From RGIG3528 sp964653855 (lineage in GTDB: Bacteria > Bacillota > Clostridia > Lachnospirales > Lachnospiraceae), in the NCBI GenBank assembly GCA_964653855.1, contig CAZZFV010000001.1, positions 62,001 to 126,000 of the forward strand: DNA of 64,000 nucleotides. Reading direction: 5' to 3'. Shown here in pieces: positions 26,281-34,969 of the stretch. The position numbers were made by a program, and so were the translations under genes. The stretch's first letter is position 1, and every line of letters begins with the position of its first letter. The notes beneath the pieces are model-generated. The model did no database searches. It was not told the DNA's origin and saw nothing but the letters and a program-made list of their open reading frames with translations.

Positions 26281-27978
26281 TTGTTAAGCAGATTATTTGT
26301 TAAAAATTTTGCGATTATCGATGAGACAGATGTAGAATTCAAAGAAAAATTAAATATCCTGACCGGTGAAACCGGTGCGGGAAAATCGATTTTAATCGGC
26401 TCCGTAAATGCGGCCCTCGGTGAAAAAACATCGAAGGACATAATCAGGTACGGGGCTGATTATGCTCTTGTGGAACTGGATTTTACGGGGATAACCGACG
26501 AAGTAAAAGCAATGCTTTCCGAAAACGATATTTACCCCGACGAGGACGAAATTCATATTTCCCGTAAAATTACAAAAGAGGGAAAGAGCATATGCCGCAT
26601 AAACGGCGAAACGGTGAGCATAAGCGAGCTAAAAAAATGTTCCGCGCTTTTAATTGACATTCATGGTCAAAACGAGCATCAATCGCTTTTAAAAGCTTCC
26701 GCTCATGTGGGAGTTATCGATAAATACGCGGGCGACGAATTAAAGCCTTACCTTGAAGAATTAAAAACGGAATACGAAAACTGGAATAAAGTAAAAAAAG
26801 AGATCGCATACGAAAAGGAATCGGCGGGCAAAGAAGACAATGACGCAGGCTATCTTGAATTTGCGATAAACGAAATAAAAAGTGCGGCATTAAAGCAAGG
26901 TGAAGACGAAGAGCTTTCTGCGGAATTTAAGATGCTTTCAAATTCCAAGCAGATAATCGACTCGCTCTCAAAAAGCCTTGCCGCCGTGTCTTACGACAAT
27001 GACGGAAATGCGGAAGACTATATAAATGTAGCGCTTCATTCGCTTTCACGGGTTACGGAATACGATAACCGGCTTTTTGAAATGTACAATACTTTAAAAA
27101 GCGCGTCGGATTTACTTTCCGATTTTAAGCGTGATGCGGATTCGTACCTCGGTGACCTTGAAAACTTTGAGTCGCGTTTTAACGAGGTCGAAGAGCGTCT
27201 TAACAGGATCAACAATTTAAAAAACAAATATGCGAAAATAAACGGCTCGATATCGGATGTTCTTTTGTATATGGAAAATGCGGAAGCACGTTTAAATAAG
27301 CTTAACCGCTATGACGAGTACATAAAGGATCTGGAAGCAAATGAGATTCGTTTGCGTAAAAAGTGCCTTTCTGTTTGCGAGCGGATTTCCGATATCCGTG
27401 TGAAATACGGGAAAGATTTTTGCGGCAAAATTACAGACGAATTAAAGGACTTAAATTTTGCAAGCCCAGTATTTTCGCTTAAGGCGGAAAGAAGTGAATA
27501 TTTTACCGCAAACGGATTTGACAATATGGAATTTATGATATCGTTAAATCCCGGAGAGCCTCTAAAGCCGCTCATTCGTGTTGCGTCGGGCGGCGAACTT
27601 TCAAGAGTATGTCTTGCGATAAAAACGGTTCTTGCGGACAAAGACGAAATTCCGACACTCATTTTCGACGAAATAGATACGGGAATTTCGGGGAGAACGG
27701 CACAGCGCGTTGCGGAAAAAATGGCGCTTCTCGCACGTTCCCACCAAATTATATGCATAACGCATCTCGCGCAAATTGCGTCGATGGCGGACACGCATTT
27801 TCTTATAGACAAAAAATTAAACGAAAATTTTGTTAAGACGGAAATAAGAGAGCTTGACGAAAAAGAACGCATCACGGAAATTGCGAGAATCCTCGGCGGT
27901 GCGACGATTACGGATACGGTTCTTGACAGCGCCAAGGAAATGATTTCCTTGGCATCAAAAATAAAGACGGGAGATTGA
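26281..27978 (+). CDS. recN: DNA repair protein RecN
   Basis: SMC-like ATPase acting at double-strand breaks. The start is TTG with GGAGG six bases upstream; the protein begins MLSRLFVKNFAIIDETDVEF. Walker A is TGETGAGKSILIGS (about residues 29-42); a coiled-coil middle spans about 150-370; the C-terminal half carries the signature VASGGELSRVCLAIKTVLA and Walker B LIFDEIDTGISG. Length 565 is standard. argR-recN is a conserved neighbour pair in Firmicutes; here it is split by yebC and the Ig-like repeat gene. Confidence 0.95.
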   Translation: MLSRLFVKNFAIIDETDVEFKEKLNILTGETGAGKSILIGSVNAALGEKTSKDIIRYGADYALVELDFTGITDEVKAMLSENDIYPDEDEIHISRKITKEGKSICRINGETVSISELKKCSALLIDIHGQNEHQSLLKASAHVGVIDKYAGDELKPYLEELKTEYENWNKVKKEIAYEKESAGKEDNDAGYLEFAINEIKSAALKQGEDEELSAEFKMLSNSKQIIDSLSKSLAAVSYDNDGNAEDYINVALHSLSRVTEYDNRLFEMYNTLKSASDLLSDFKRDADSYLGDLENFESRFNEVEERLNRINNLKNKYAKINGSISDVLLYMENAEARLNKLNRYDEYIKDLEANEIRLRKKCLSVCERISDIRVKYGKDFCGKITDELKDLNFASPVFSLKAERSEYFTANGFDNMEFMISLNPGEPLKPLIRVASGGELSRVCLAIKTVLADKDEIPTLIFDEIDTGISGRTAQRVAEKMALLARSHQIICITHLAQIASMADTHFLIDKKLNENFVKTEIRELDEKERITEIARILGGATITDTVLDSAKEMISLASKIKTGD

Positions 27979-27979
27979 C

Positions 27980-29422
27980 ATGAAAAACATATTGCTTGCG
28001 GCATCGGAATGTGTGCCTTTTATTAAAACCGGCGGACTTGCGGACGTTGTGGGAGAACTTCCGAAATATATCGACAAAGAACAATTTGATATGAGGGTAA
28101 TTATACCGAAATACAGAGGTATTCCCGAAAAATATAAGTCCGAGATGAAATTCCTCACAAATTTCCAAATGGATCTCGGCTGGCGTAAGCAATACGTGGG
28201 CGTTTTTGAACTCAAATTAAACGGCGTTACGTTTTATTTTATCGACAACGAGTTTTATTTTAACGGAGAAAGACCCTACGGCGAAATCCATGAAGACATA
28301 GAAAAGTTTGCCTTTTTTGACAGGGCTGTTTTGTCGTGCCTTCCGGTTATCGGTTTCAGACCCGACATCATTCATTGCAACGATTGGCAAACGGGACTTA
28401 TTCCCGTGTTCCTTCACGATTCGTTTTATGCGGGCGATTTTTATCGCGGAATAAAGAGCATTATGACGATTCACAATCTTAAGTTCCAGGGCGTATATGA
28501 CAAAAAGACGGTTATGGATACGGCGGGACTTTCACCTTATTACTTTACGAGCGACAAGCTTGAAGCATACGGCGACGCAAATTATTTAAAGGGCGGAATC
28601 GTTTATTCGGATATTGTAACAACGGTGTCCGAGCAATATGCAAAGGAAATTCAAATGCCTTATTACGGCGAAGGACTCGACGGCCTTATGCGTGCGCGTT
28701 CGAATTCGCTTTACGGAATAGTAAACGGAATCGATACGGATGTATATAATCCCGAAACCGACAAGGCGATAAAGTATCATTTCGGTACGGAAAACTTTAG
28801 GGTAAACAAAAAGAAAAACAAGGTCCTTTTGCAAGAGGAACTGGGACTCGAAAAGAATGACAAAAAGATGATGATAGGCCTTGTGTCGAGACTTACCGAC
28901 CAAAAGGGACTTGACCTTGTGGAATGTGTCATCGAACAGCTTTGTGCGGAAAATATCGAGCTTGTGATACTCGGTACCGGCGAAGCAAAATACGAAAATC
29001 TTTTCAGACATTATGAATGGAAATATAAGGACAGGGTTTCGTCAAGCATCTATTACAACGAGGAAAGAGCGCATAAGATTTATGCGTCGGCGGATGCACT
29101 TTTGATGCCGTCCTTGTTTGAGCCCTGCGGTTTAAGCCAGCTTATGGCAATGCGTTACGGCACGCTTCCGATCGTAAGGGAAACGGGCGGACTTAAAGAC
29201 ACCGTACAACCTTTTAACGAATATGAAAATACCGGTACGGGATTTTCGTTTATGAATTACAATGCCCACGAAATGTTGAATACGGTTAAATATGCCGTAA
29301 ATACGTTTTATGAAAAGAAGCGATTGTGGAACAAGATGGTGGAGCGCGCAATGAAAGCGGATTTTTCGTGGAACGCTTCGGCAAAAAAGTATGAGCGGCT
29401 TTATACGGATCTTACAAAATGA
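27980..29422 (+). CDS. glgA: Glycogen synthase GlgA (ADP-glucose type)
   Basis: Transfers glucose from ADP-glucose to growing alpha-1,4-glucan. The GT5 N-terminal motif KTGGLADVVGELPK at about residues 15-28 includes the substrate lysine. Other marks are IIHCNDWQTGLIPVF, IVNGIDTDVYNP and the C-terminal SLFEPCGLSQLMAMRYGTLP with the catalytic glutamate. The 480 residues are full length. No other glycogen gene is nearby; it joins the following priA gene by ATGA. Confidence 0.95.
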   Translation: MKNILLAASECVPFIKTGGLADVVGELPKYIDKEQFDMRVIIPKYRGIPEKYKSEMKFLTNFQMDLGWRKQYVGVFELKLNGVTFYFIDNEFYFNGERPYGEIHEDIEKFAFFDRAVLSCLPVIGFRPDIIHCNDWQTGLIPVFLHDSFYAGDFYRGIKSIMTIHNLKFQGVYDKKTVMDTAGLSPYYFTSDKLEAYGDANYLKGGIVYSDIVTTVSEQYAKEIQMPYYGEGLDGLMRARSNSLYGIVNGIDTDVYNPETDKAIKYHFGTENFRVNKKKNKVLLQEELGLEKNDKKMMIGLVSRLTDQKGLDLVECVIEQLCAENIELVILGTGEAKYENLFRHYEWKYKDRVSSSIYYNEERAHKIYASADALLMPSLFEPCGLSQLMAMRYGTLPIVRETGGLKDTVQPFNEYENTGTGFSFMNYNAHEMLNTVKYAVNTFYEKKRLWNKMVERAMKADFSWNASAKKYERLYTDLTK

Positions 29423-31647
29423 TTTATGCGGACGTAATTGTCGATATTTCGGTCGAAAGCATCGATAAGACATTTCAATACGGTATACCGGAAGACTTAC
29501 AACATGCGGTCAATGTAGGAACACGCGTTCTGATTCCCTTTGGGAACAGACGCGAGATGACCGGCTACGTTGTGGGTCTTTCTTTGATACCTAAAATTGA
29601 GCCGGAAAAGATTAAACTTATTTTGGGTGTTGCGGAAAAAAGCATATCGATCGAAGGAAAGATGATTACGCTTGCCGCGTGGATTAAAGAAAATTACGGC
29701 GGAACGATGAACGATTCGTTAAAGACCGTTTTGCCCGTAAAGCGCGAGGTGCGTATTCCGGTAAAAAAAGAAATAAAGCTTGTTGTGAGCGAAACTGACG
29801 CGAAAAACTATTTGATCGAATGCGAAAAAAAGCATTTTGCGGCGCAGGCAAGGCTTTTAAACGAATTGATCAAATACAATACGCTTTCCTGTGAGCTTGT
29901 TTCGGAAAAATTGAACATAAGCCCCGCTTCTTTAAATGCGCTTCAAAAAAAGGGAATGGTTGAAGTAAGAGCGTGTGACAACGTTTACTTAAATCCCGGC
30001 GGGGGTGCGGAACATGTTGCTTTAAACGACGAGCAGGAAGAGGCAAAAAACAAAATAATCGGAGACATAAAGGCGGGTAAAGCAAACACGTATCTTCTCC
30101 ACGGAATTACGGGAAGCGGAAAAACGGAAGTCTATATGGAAGTGATTTCCTATGTTGTTTCTTTGGGAAAAAAGGTTATTGTGCTTATTCCCGAAATTTC
30201 GCTTACCTTCCAGACCGTTTTACGTTTTACGAAAAGATTCGGAAATAAAGTTGCATTTTTCAATTCGAGACTTTCCGCGGGCGAAAAATATGACAGGCTG
30301 ATGAAGGCAAAAAACGGGGAAATCGATATAATGATAGGACCGCGTTCGGCGCTTTTTACGCCTTTTAACAATATCGGTCTCATCGTGATCGACGAAGAAC
30401 ATTCGGGAACATATAAAAGCGAAAATGTGCCTAAATATCATGCGCGCGAAGTGGCAAAGAAAATTTGCGAAATGAACAATGCTCCGCTTATTTTGGGCTC
30501 AGCGACTCCGAGCGTCGAATCGTACAAAAAAGCGACAGATAACGAATATGTCCTTTTGAATCTAAAAAAACGCGCTAAAAACGCAAGCGTTCCGGAAGTA
30601 AAAATCGTAGATTTGAGGGAAGAATTAAAAAACAACAACAGATCGATGTTTTCCGTTGAGCTTGTAAACGATATATCTGAAAGATTATATAAACACGAAC
30701 AGATTATTTTATTTTTAAACAGACGCGGCTATTCGGGATTCGTGTCATGCAGAAAATGCGGTGAGGTGATTATGTGCCCGCATTGCGCCGTGTCGCTTAA
30801 TCTCCATTACGGAAACATATTAAAGTGCCATTATTGCGGATACGAAACGCGTTTTACGCATATTTGTCCGTCGTGCGGATCAAAATACATAAAGTCATTC
30901 GGGACGGGTACGGAAAAGGTTGAAGAACTCACAAAAAAGCTTTTTCCGACCGCACGGGTCTTGAGAATGGATGCCGATACGACACGCACAAAGGAAGCAC
31001 ACGAAAAAATATTGTCTTCTTTTGCGGACGGAGAGGCGGATATCCTTGTCGGAACGCAAATGATCGTAAAGGGGCATGATTTTCCGCGCGTTACGCTTGT
31101 GGGAATTTTGGCCGCCGATTTGTCTTTGTATGCCGAAGACTACAGATCCGCGGAAAGAACATATGAACTTCTTGCGCAAGCGGCGGGGAGAGCGGGACGC
31201 GATTCGCTTCCCGGAAAAGTGATTATTCAGACCTATCGCCCCGATCACTATGCCGTAACTTGTGCCGCAAATAACGATTACGCGGGATTTTTTAAAACGG
31301 AATCGGCATTTCGTAAACTTATGCTTTATCCCCCTTATGCGCATCTTATGGCTGTACTTTTTGTATCGAAAGACGAAAAAAAGTCACAAAATGCGAGTAT
31401 AATGTTTGCGGATGCGGTTGTAAAAAAGTATTCCGATTTGATCAAAGCGCACGAACTCATGAAAATCGGCCCGTCGGCTGCGGGAATTTCAAAGATAAAT
31501 GATTTTTACAGAAACACGGTCTATTTTAAATCGGAAAAATATGATATATTATGTAAGATATGCGCCGATTTGGAAAACATGCGGGAAAAATTCAAATCAG
31601 AGGGAATTAGCTTCCAAACGGATTTTGATCCCGTCGGCGGATATTAA
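29419..31647 (+). CDS. priA: Primosomal helicase PriA
   Basis: 3'-5' helicase that restarts stalled replication forks. N-terminal 3'-DNA-binding domain (about 1-110, DVIVDISVESIDKTFQYGIP), helicase Walker A LLHGITGSGKTEVYME, DEEH box IVIDEEHSGTYKS, and zinc cysteines in two clusters (CRKCGEVIMCPHC and CHYCG...CPSCG), inserted between the helicase lobes, the second of which has GTQMIVKGHDFPRVTLVG. Length 742 is normal. priA-def-fmt is a widespread gene order and is kept here. Confidence 0.95.
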   Translation: MIYADVIVDISVESIDKTFQYGIPEDLQHAVNVGTRVLIPFGNRREMTGYVVGLSLIPKIEPEKIKLILGVAEKSISIEGKMITLAAWIKENYGGTMNDSLKTVLPVKREVRIPVKKEIKLVVSETDAKNYLIECEKKHFAAQARLLNELIKYNTLSCELVSEKLNISPASLNALQKKGMVEVRACDNVYLNPGGGAEHVALNDEQEEAKNKIIGDIKAGKANTYLLHGITGSGKTEVYMEVISYVVSLGKKVIVLIPEISLTFQTVLRFTKRFGNKVAFFNSRLSAGEKYDRLMKAKNGEIDIMIGPRSALFTPFNNIGLIVIDEEHSGTYKSENVPKYHAREVAKKICEMNNAPLILGSATPSVESYKKATDNEYVLLNLKKRAKNASVPEVKIVDLREELKNNNRSMFSVELVNDISERLYKHEQIILFLNRRGYSGFVSCRKCGEVIMCPHCAVSLNLHYGNILKCHYCGYETRFTHICPSCGSKYIKSFGTGTEKVEELTKKLFPTARVLRMDADTTRTKEAHEKILSSFADGEADILVGTQMIVKGHDFPRVTLVGILAADLSLYAEDYRSAERTYELLAQAAGRAGRDSLPGKVIIQTYRPDHYAVTCAANNDYAGFFKTESAFRKLMLYPPYAHLMAVLFVSKDEKKSQNASIMFADAVVKKYSDLIKAHELMKIGPSAAGISKINDFYRNTVYFKSEKYDILCKICADLENMREKFKSEGISFQTDFDPVGGY

Positions 31648-31663
31648 AACGGAGGTAATTGTA

Positions 31664-32137
31664 ATGGCAATAAGAAATATAAGAAAATACCCGGATGCGG
31701 TGTTAAATAAAGAATGCAGACCCGTTGACAAAATGACCGAACGCATACGTATTCTTATCGATGACATGTTTGACACGATGTATGAAGCGGAAGGCGTAGG
31801 ACTTGCGGGGCCGCAGGTGGGAGTGTTAAAGCAGATTTGCGTTGTCGATGTATCGGAAGATTGCACGGAGCCTTACGTTCTCATTAATCCCGAAATCATA
31901 GAAGCGGACGGAGAGCAGACGGGAAACGAGGGATGCCTTTCGATTCCCGGAAAACAGGGTGAGGTTACACGTCCGAATCATGTTATCGTAAGAGCCCTAA
32001 ATGAAAACATGGAAGAAGTGGAAATCGAGGCGACAGAGCTTCTTGCACGTGCTTTTTGCCATGAAATAGATCATCTTCACGGACATCTTTATACGGAAAA
32101 GGTTATCGAAGGGACACTTAAAACCGGTAATCAGTAG
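31664..32137 (+). CDS. def: Peptide deformylase Def
   Basis: Metalloprotease that removes the formyl group from new proteins. All three motifs are present: GVGLAGPQVG, EGCLS with the metal cysteine, and HEIDHLHG with the metal histidines and catalytic glutamate. I chose ATG 31664 with GGAGG upstream; an in-frame extension back to 31499 would overlap priA and has no family similarity. The 157-residue product is the usual size. Followed by fmt, its functional counterpart. Confidence 0.96.
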   Translation: MAIRNIRKYPDAVLNKECRPVDKMTERIRILIDDMFDTMYEAEGVGLAGPQVGVLKQICVVDVSEDCTEPYVLINPEIIEADGEQTGNEGCLSIPGKQGEVTRPNHVIVRALNENMEEVEIEATELLARAFCHEIDHLHGHLYTEKVIEGTLKTGNQ

Positions 32138-32193
32138 TCGAATAAAAAAATCATGCGGATTACGATTGGTTTTGTGATCATTATGGAGGCAAC

Positions 32194-33147
32194 ATGAGAC
32201 TTATATTTATGGGAACGCCGGATATCGCGGCGATTATTTTAAACAAAATTATCGAGTCCGGAAAACACGATGTGTTGTGTGCCGTAACACAGCCCGATAA
32301 GCCGTCGGGACGCGGTCAGGAAATGCATATGTCTCCCGTAAAAGAGGTTGCGTTAAAAAATAACATATCCGTGCTTCAACCCGAAAAAGCAAGCAATCCC
32401 GAATTTATAAGCGAAATTGCCGAAATGAAGCCCGATATCATTGTTGTTGCGGCTTACGGAAAGATTTTAAAGAAAGCGCTTCTTGATATTCCCGAATACG
32501 GATGCATCAATGTGCATGCGTCGTTACTCCCGAAATACAGGGGAGCGTCTCCCATACAATATGCGATAATAAACGACGAAAAGGTGACGGGAGTCACGAT
32601 TATGCATATGGCGGAAGGCCTTGACACAGGAGACATCATATCAAGTGTCGAAGTTCCTCTTTCCGATAAGGAAACTTTTGGGACACTTCATGACAAAATG
32701 GCATATAAGGGAGCGGATTTGCTTATCGAAACGCTCGATGAAATTGCGGCGGGTACGGCAAAAAGGATTCCGCAGGATGAGAAAGACGCAAGCTATGTTT
32801 CCGTAATTACAAAGCAATTCGGTAAGATTGATTTTGATACGGAAGCAAAAAAAATCGAATGTCTTGTGCGCGCGCTTGATCCATGGCCGACGGCATATAC
32901 GTATATCAACGGGAAAATGCTTAAAATTTGGGATGCGGATACGGTTTCCGATTTTAATTTGAAATCCGTAAAAAAAGGCACATTGCCCGGAACAATACTC
33001 AAAATTGACGGAAAAAACATATATGTGCTTTGCAAGAACTCTGTTCTCAAATTAAACGAAGTGCAGCTTGAAGGAAAAAAACGCATGAATACGGCGGACT
33101 TTTTACGCGGATATAAGATTGCGGAAGGTGCGGTATTCGGAAATTAA
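32194..33147 (+). CDS. fmt: Methionyl-tRNA formyltransferase Fmt
   Basis: Formylates initiator Met-tRNA with 10-formyl-THF. N-terminal hydrolase fold with MRLIFMGTPDIAAIILNKII, the folate and catalytic blocks INVHASLLPKYRGASPIQYA and GVTIMHMAEGLDTGDII, and the C-terminal tRNA-binding domain from about residue 205 (KIDFDTEAKKIECLVRALDP). Length 317 is standard. The folate cofactor can be supplied through FolD, encoded at 47347. Confidence 0.96.
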   Translation: MRLIFMGTPDIAAIILNKIIESGKHDVLCAVTQPDKPSGRGQEMHMSPVKEVALKNNISVLQPEKASNPEFISEIAEMKPDIIVVAAYGKILKKALLDIPEYGCINVHASLLPKYRGASPIQYAIINDEKVTGVTIMHMAEGLDTGDIISSVEVPLSDKETFGTLHDKMAYKGADLLIETLDEIAAGTAKRIPQDEKDASYVSVITKQFGKIDFDTEAKKIECLVRALDPWPTAYTYINGKMLKIWDADTVSDFNLKSVKKGTLPGTILKIDGKNIYVLCKNSVLKLNEVQLEGKKRMNTADFLRGYKIAEGAVFGN

Positions 33148-33193
33148 AAGATATGCTAACCGAAACGTAAACGAAATTTTTACGATAATTATT

Positions 33194-34225
33194 ATGATTG
33201 ATATAAAATCTTTGGATGAAAACGAAATAAAAAAAGAAATTACGGAAATGGGCATTAAACCGTTCCATGCTGGACAGATTTTTTCGTGGCTTCACCTAAA
33301 AAAGGTGAATTCGTTTGACTTAATGACCGACCTTTCCAAAGCGGAAAGAGAGAAGCTCGCGGAAAAATTTAAAATTACGACTCTTACCTGCCTTAAGGAA
33401 CTAAAGTCTGCGGACGGAACATGCAAATTTCTTTTTATGCTTCCCGACAAAGAAATAATCGAAAGTGTTTTGATGAGCTACAGGCACGGATTTTCCGTAT
33501 GTATTTCGTCGCAGGTGGGATGCAGAATGGGATGCAAATTTTGCGCATCGACGATAGACGGAATGAGAAGAAATTTAACCGCATCGGAAATGCTTGAACA
33601 GGTGTACGAGATCGAAAGAATTCATGAAATATCCGTTTCAAACATTGTCATAATGGGAAGCGGCGAGCCTATGGACAATTACGATAACGTTGTAAAATTC
33701 ATGAGGCTTGTGTCCGATGAAAAAGGGAAAAATTTAAGCGCAAGAAACATTACCGTGTCAACGTGCGGAATAGTTCCGAACATCATTAAATTTGCGGACG
33801 AAAAAATCCCGGCAACACTTGCGATTTCGCTTCATGCGCCGAACGATGATTTACGTAAAACAATAATGCCGATCGCAAATGCGTATAAAATAAGCGATAT
33901 ACTTTCGGCATGCGAAATTTTCTTTAAAAAGACGGGCAGACGCGTAACTTTTGAGTATAGCTTAATAGACGGAGTAAACGATAGTATAGCAGACGCGAGG
34001 GAGCTCGCAACTCTCTTAAAAAACAGGAATTGTCATGTAAATTTAATTCCCGTAAACAAAATAAAGGAACGTGATTTTTACAAATCGAAAGACGACAAAA
34101 TAAGGGATTTTAAAAATACGCTTGAAAAATACCGAATAAATGTTACTATTAGAAGGAGTATGGGTTCTGATATAGATGCCGCATGCGGTCAGTTGCGGCG
34201 AAGCTATATGGAGGGGCAGATTTGA
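33194..34225 (+). CDS. rlmN: Radical SAM methyltransferase RlmN
   Basis: Methylates C2 of adenine 2503 in 23S rRNA and A37 in some tRNAs. The Fe-S motif CRMGCKFCAST follows CISSQVG; further blocks are NIVIMGSGEPMDNYDNVVKF, ISLHAPNDDLRKTIMPIANA and the C-terminal SMGSDIDAACGQLR with the resolving cysteine. The start is uncertain: ATG 33194 gives the usual MIDIKSL-like N-terminus and 343 residues but has no obvious ribosome site; the frame stays open back to 33119. Confidence 0.92.
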   Translation: MIDIKSLDENEIKKEITEMGIKPFHAGQIFSWLHLKKVNSFDLMTDLSKAEREKLAEKFKITTLTCLKELKSADGTCKFLFMLPDKEIIESVLMSYRHGFSVCISSQVGCRMGCKFCASTIDGMRRNLTASEMLEQVYEIERIHEISVSNIVIMGSGEPMDNYDNVVKFMRLVSDEKGKNLSARNITVSTCGIVPNIIKFADEKIPATLAISLHAPNDDLRKTIMPIANAYKISDILSACEIFFKKTGRRVTFEYSLIDGVNDSIADARELATLLKNRNCHVNLIPVNKIKERDFYKSKDDKIRDFKNTLEKYRINVTIRRSMGSDIDAACGQLRRSYMEGQI

Positions 34226-34950
34226 AAACGATTGCCGTATCGGATATCGGGAAACACAGGGAACTGAACGAAGACAGTGTTTTTAAGTGCGATGAAAGCT
34301 TGGGAATTCTTCCGAATTTTTATATGGTTGCCGACGGAATCGGCGGTCACAAGGCGGGAGACTATGCATCGCAATTTTGTGTTTCAAAACTTGTTGAGGA
34401 ATTAAAAAATGACAAATCAAAGACGATAATCGGAAGTTTGTTTTCGTCCATTCTCACAATGAACGAAAAAATGTACCGGGAATCGGAAAAGAGCCCAGAA
34501 TTTCACGGCATGGGTACAACACTTTGCTGTGTGACCGTTTCGGAAAAAACGGCTTTATGCGCAAATGTCGGTGACAGCAGAATGTATGTTTATTCGTGTG
34601 ACGGAAGTTTTAAACAGATTTCTGTCGATCATTCTCTTGTAAACAATCTCATAATGACGGGCAAGCTTACAAAAAAGGAAGCGGCAATGAGTCCCAAAAA
34701 AAATGCGATTACGCGTGCAATCGGAGTGGAACCGAGTGTTTCGCCGGATTTTTACGAGGTTGATATCGAGAAAGGCGACATAATACTTTTGTGCTCCGAC
34801 GGACTCACAGGTATGGTGAGTGACGCACAAATCGGAGATTGCCTCGGAAACAGGATAAGGACTCTTGAAGATAAGGCTTTTTGGCTTATCGAAAGGGCCA
34901 ATATGAACGGCGGCAAAGATAACATTTCAGTTGTTCTCATAGAAATATAA
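34222..34950 (+). CDS. prpC: PP2C-family Ser/Thr protein phosphatase (PrpC/Stp)
   Basis: Metal-dependent phosphatase that reverses the kinase encoded next. Motifs are SDIGKHRELNEDS, MVADGIGGHKAGDYAS, CANVGDSRMYVY, LLCSDGLTGMVSD and GGKDNISVVLI, covering the metal-binding aspartates. The start is TTG 34222, overlapping the rlmN stop, with GGAGGGG upstream; this gives 242 residues. The order rlmN-prpC-prkC-rsgA-rpe is the common Firmicutes block. Confidence 0.94.
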   Translation: MKTIAVSDIGKHRELNEDSVFKCDESLGILPNFYMVADGIGGHKAGDYASQFCVSKLVEELKNDKSKTIIGSLFSSILTMNEKMYRESEKSPEFHGMGTTLCCVTVSEKTALCANVGDSRMYVYSCDGSFKQISVDHSLVNNLIMTGKLTKKEAAMSPKKNAITRAIGVEPSVSPDFYEVDIEKGDIILLCSDGLTGMVSDAQIGDCLGNRIRTLEDKAFWLIERANMNGGKDNISVVLIEI

Positions 34951-34969
34951 AGGTATTACCGGAGGAAAT

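Noticed and set aside
31499..31663. In-frame extension of the def gene upstream of ATG 31664
   Set aside because: It overlaps priA, has no similarity to deformylases, and a good GGAGG precedes the shorter start.
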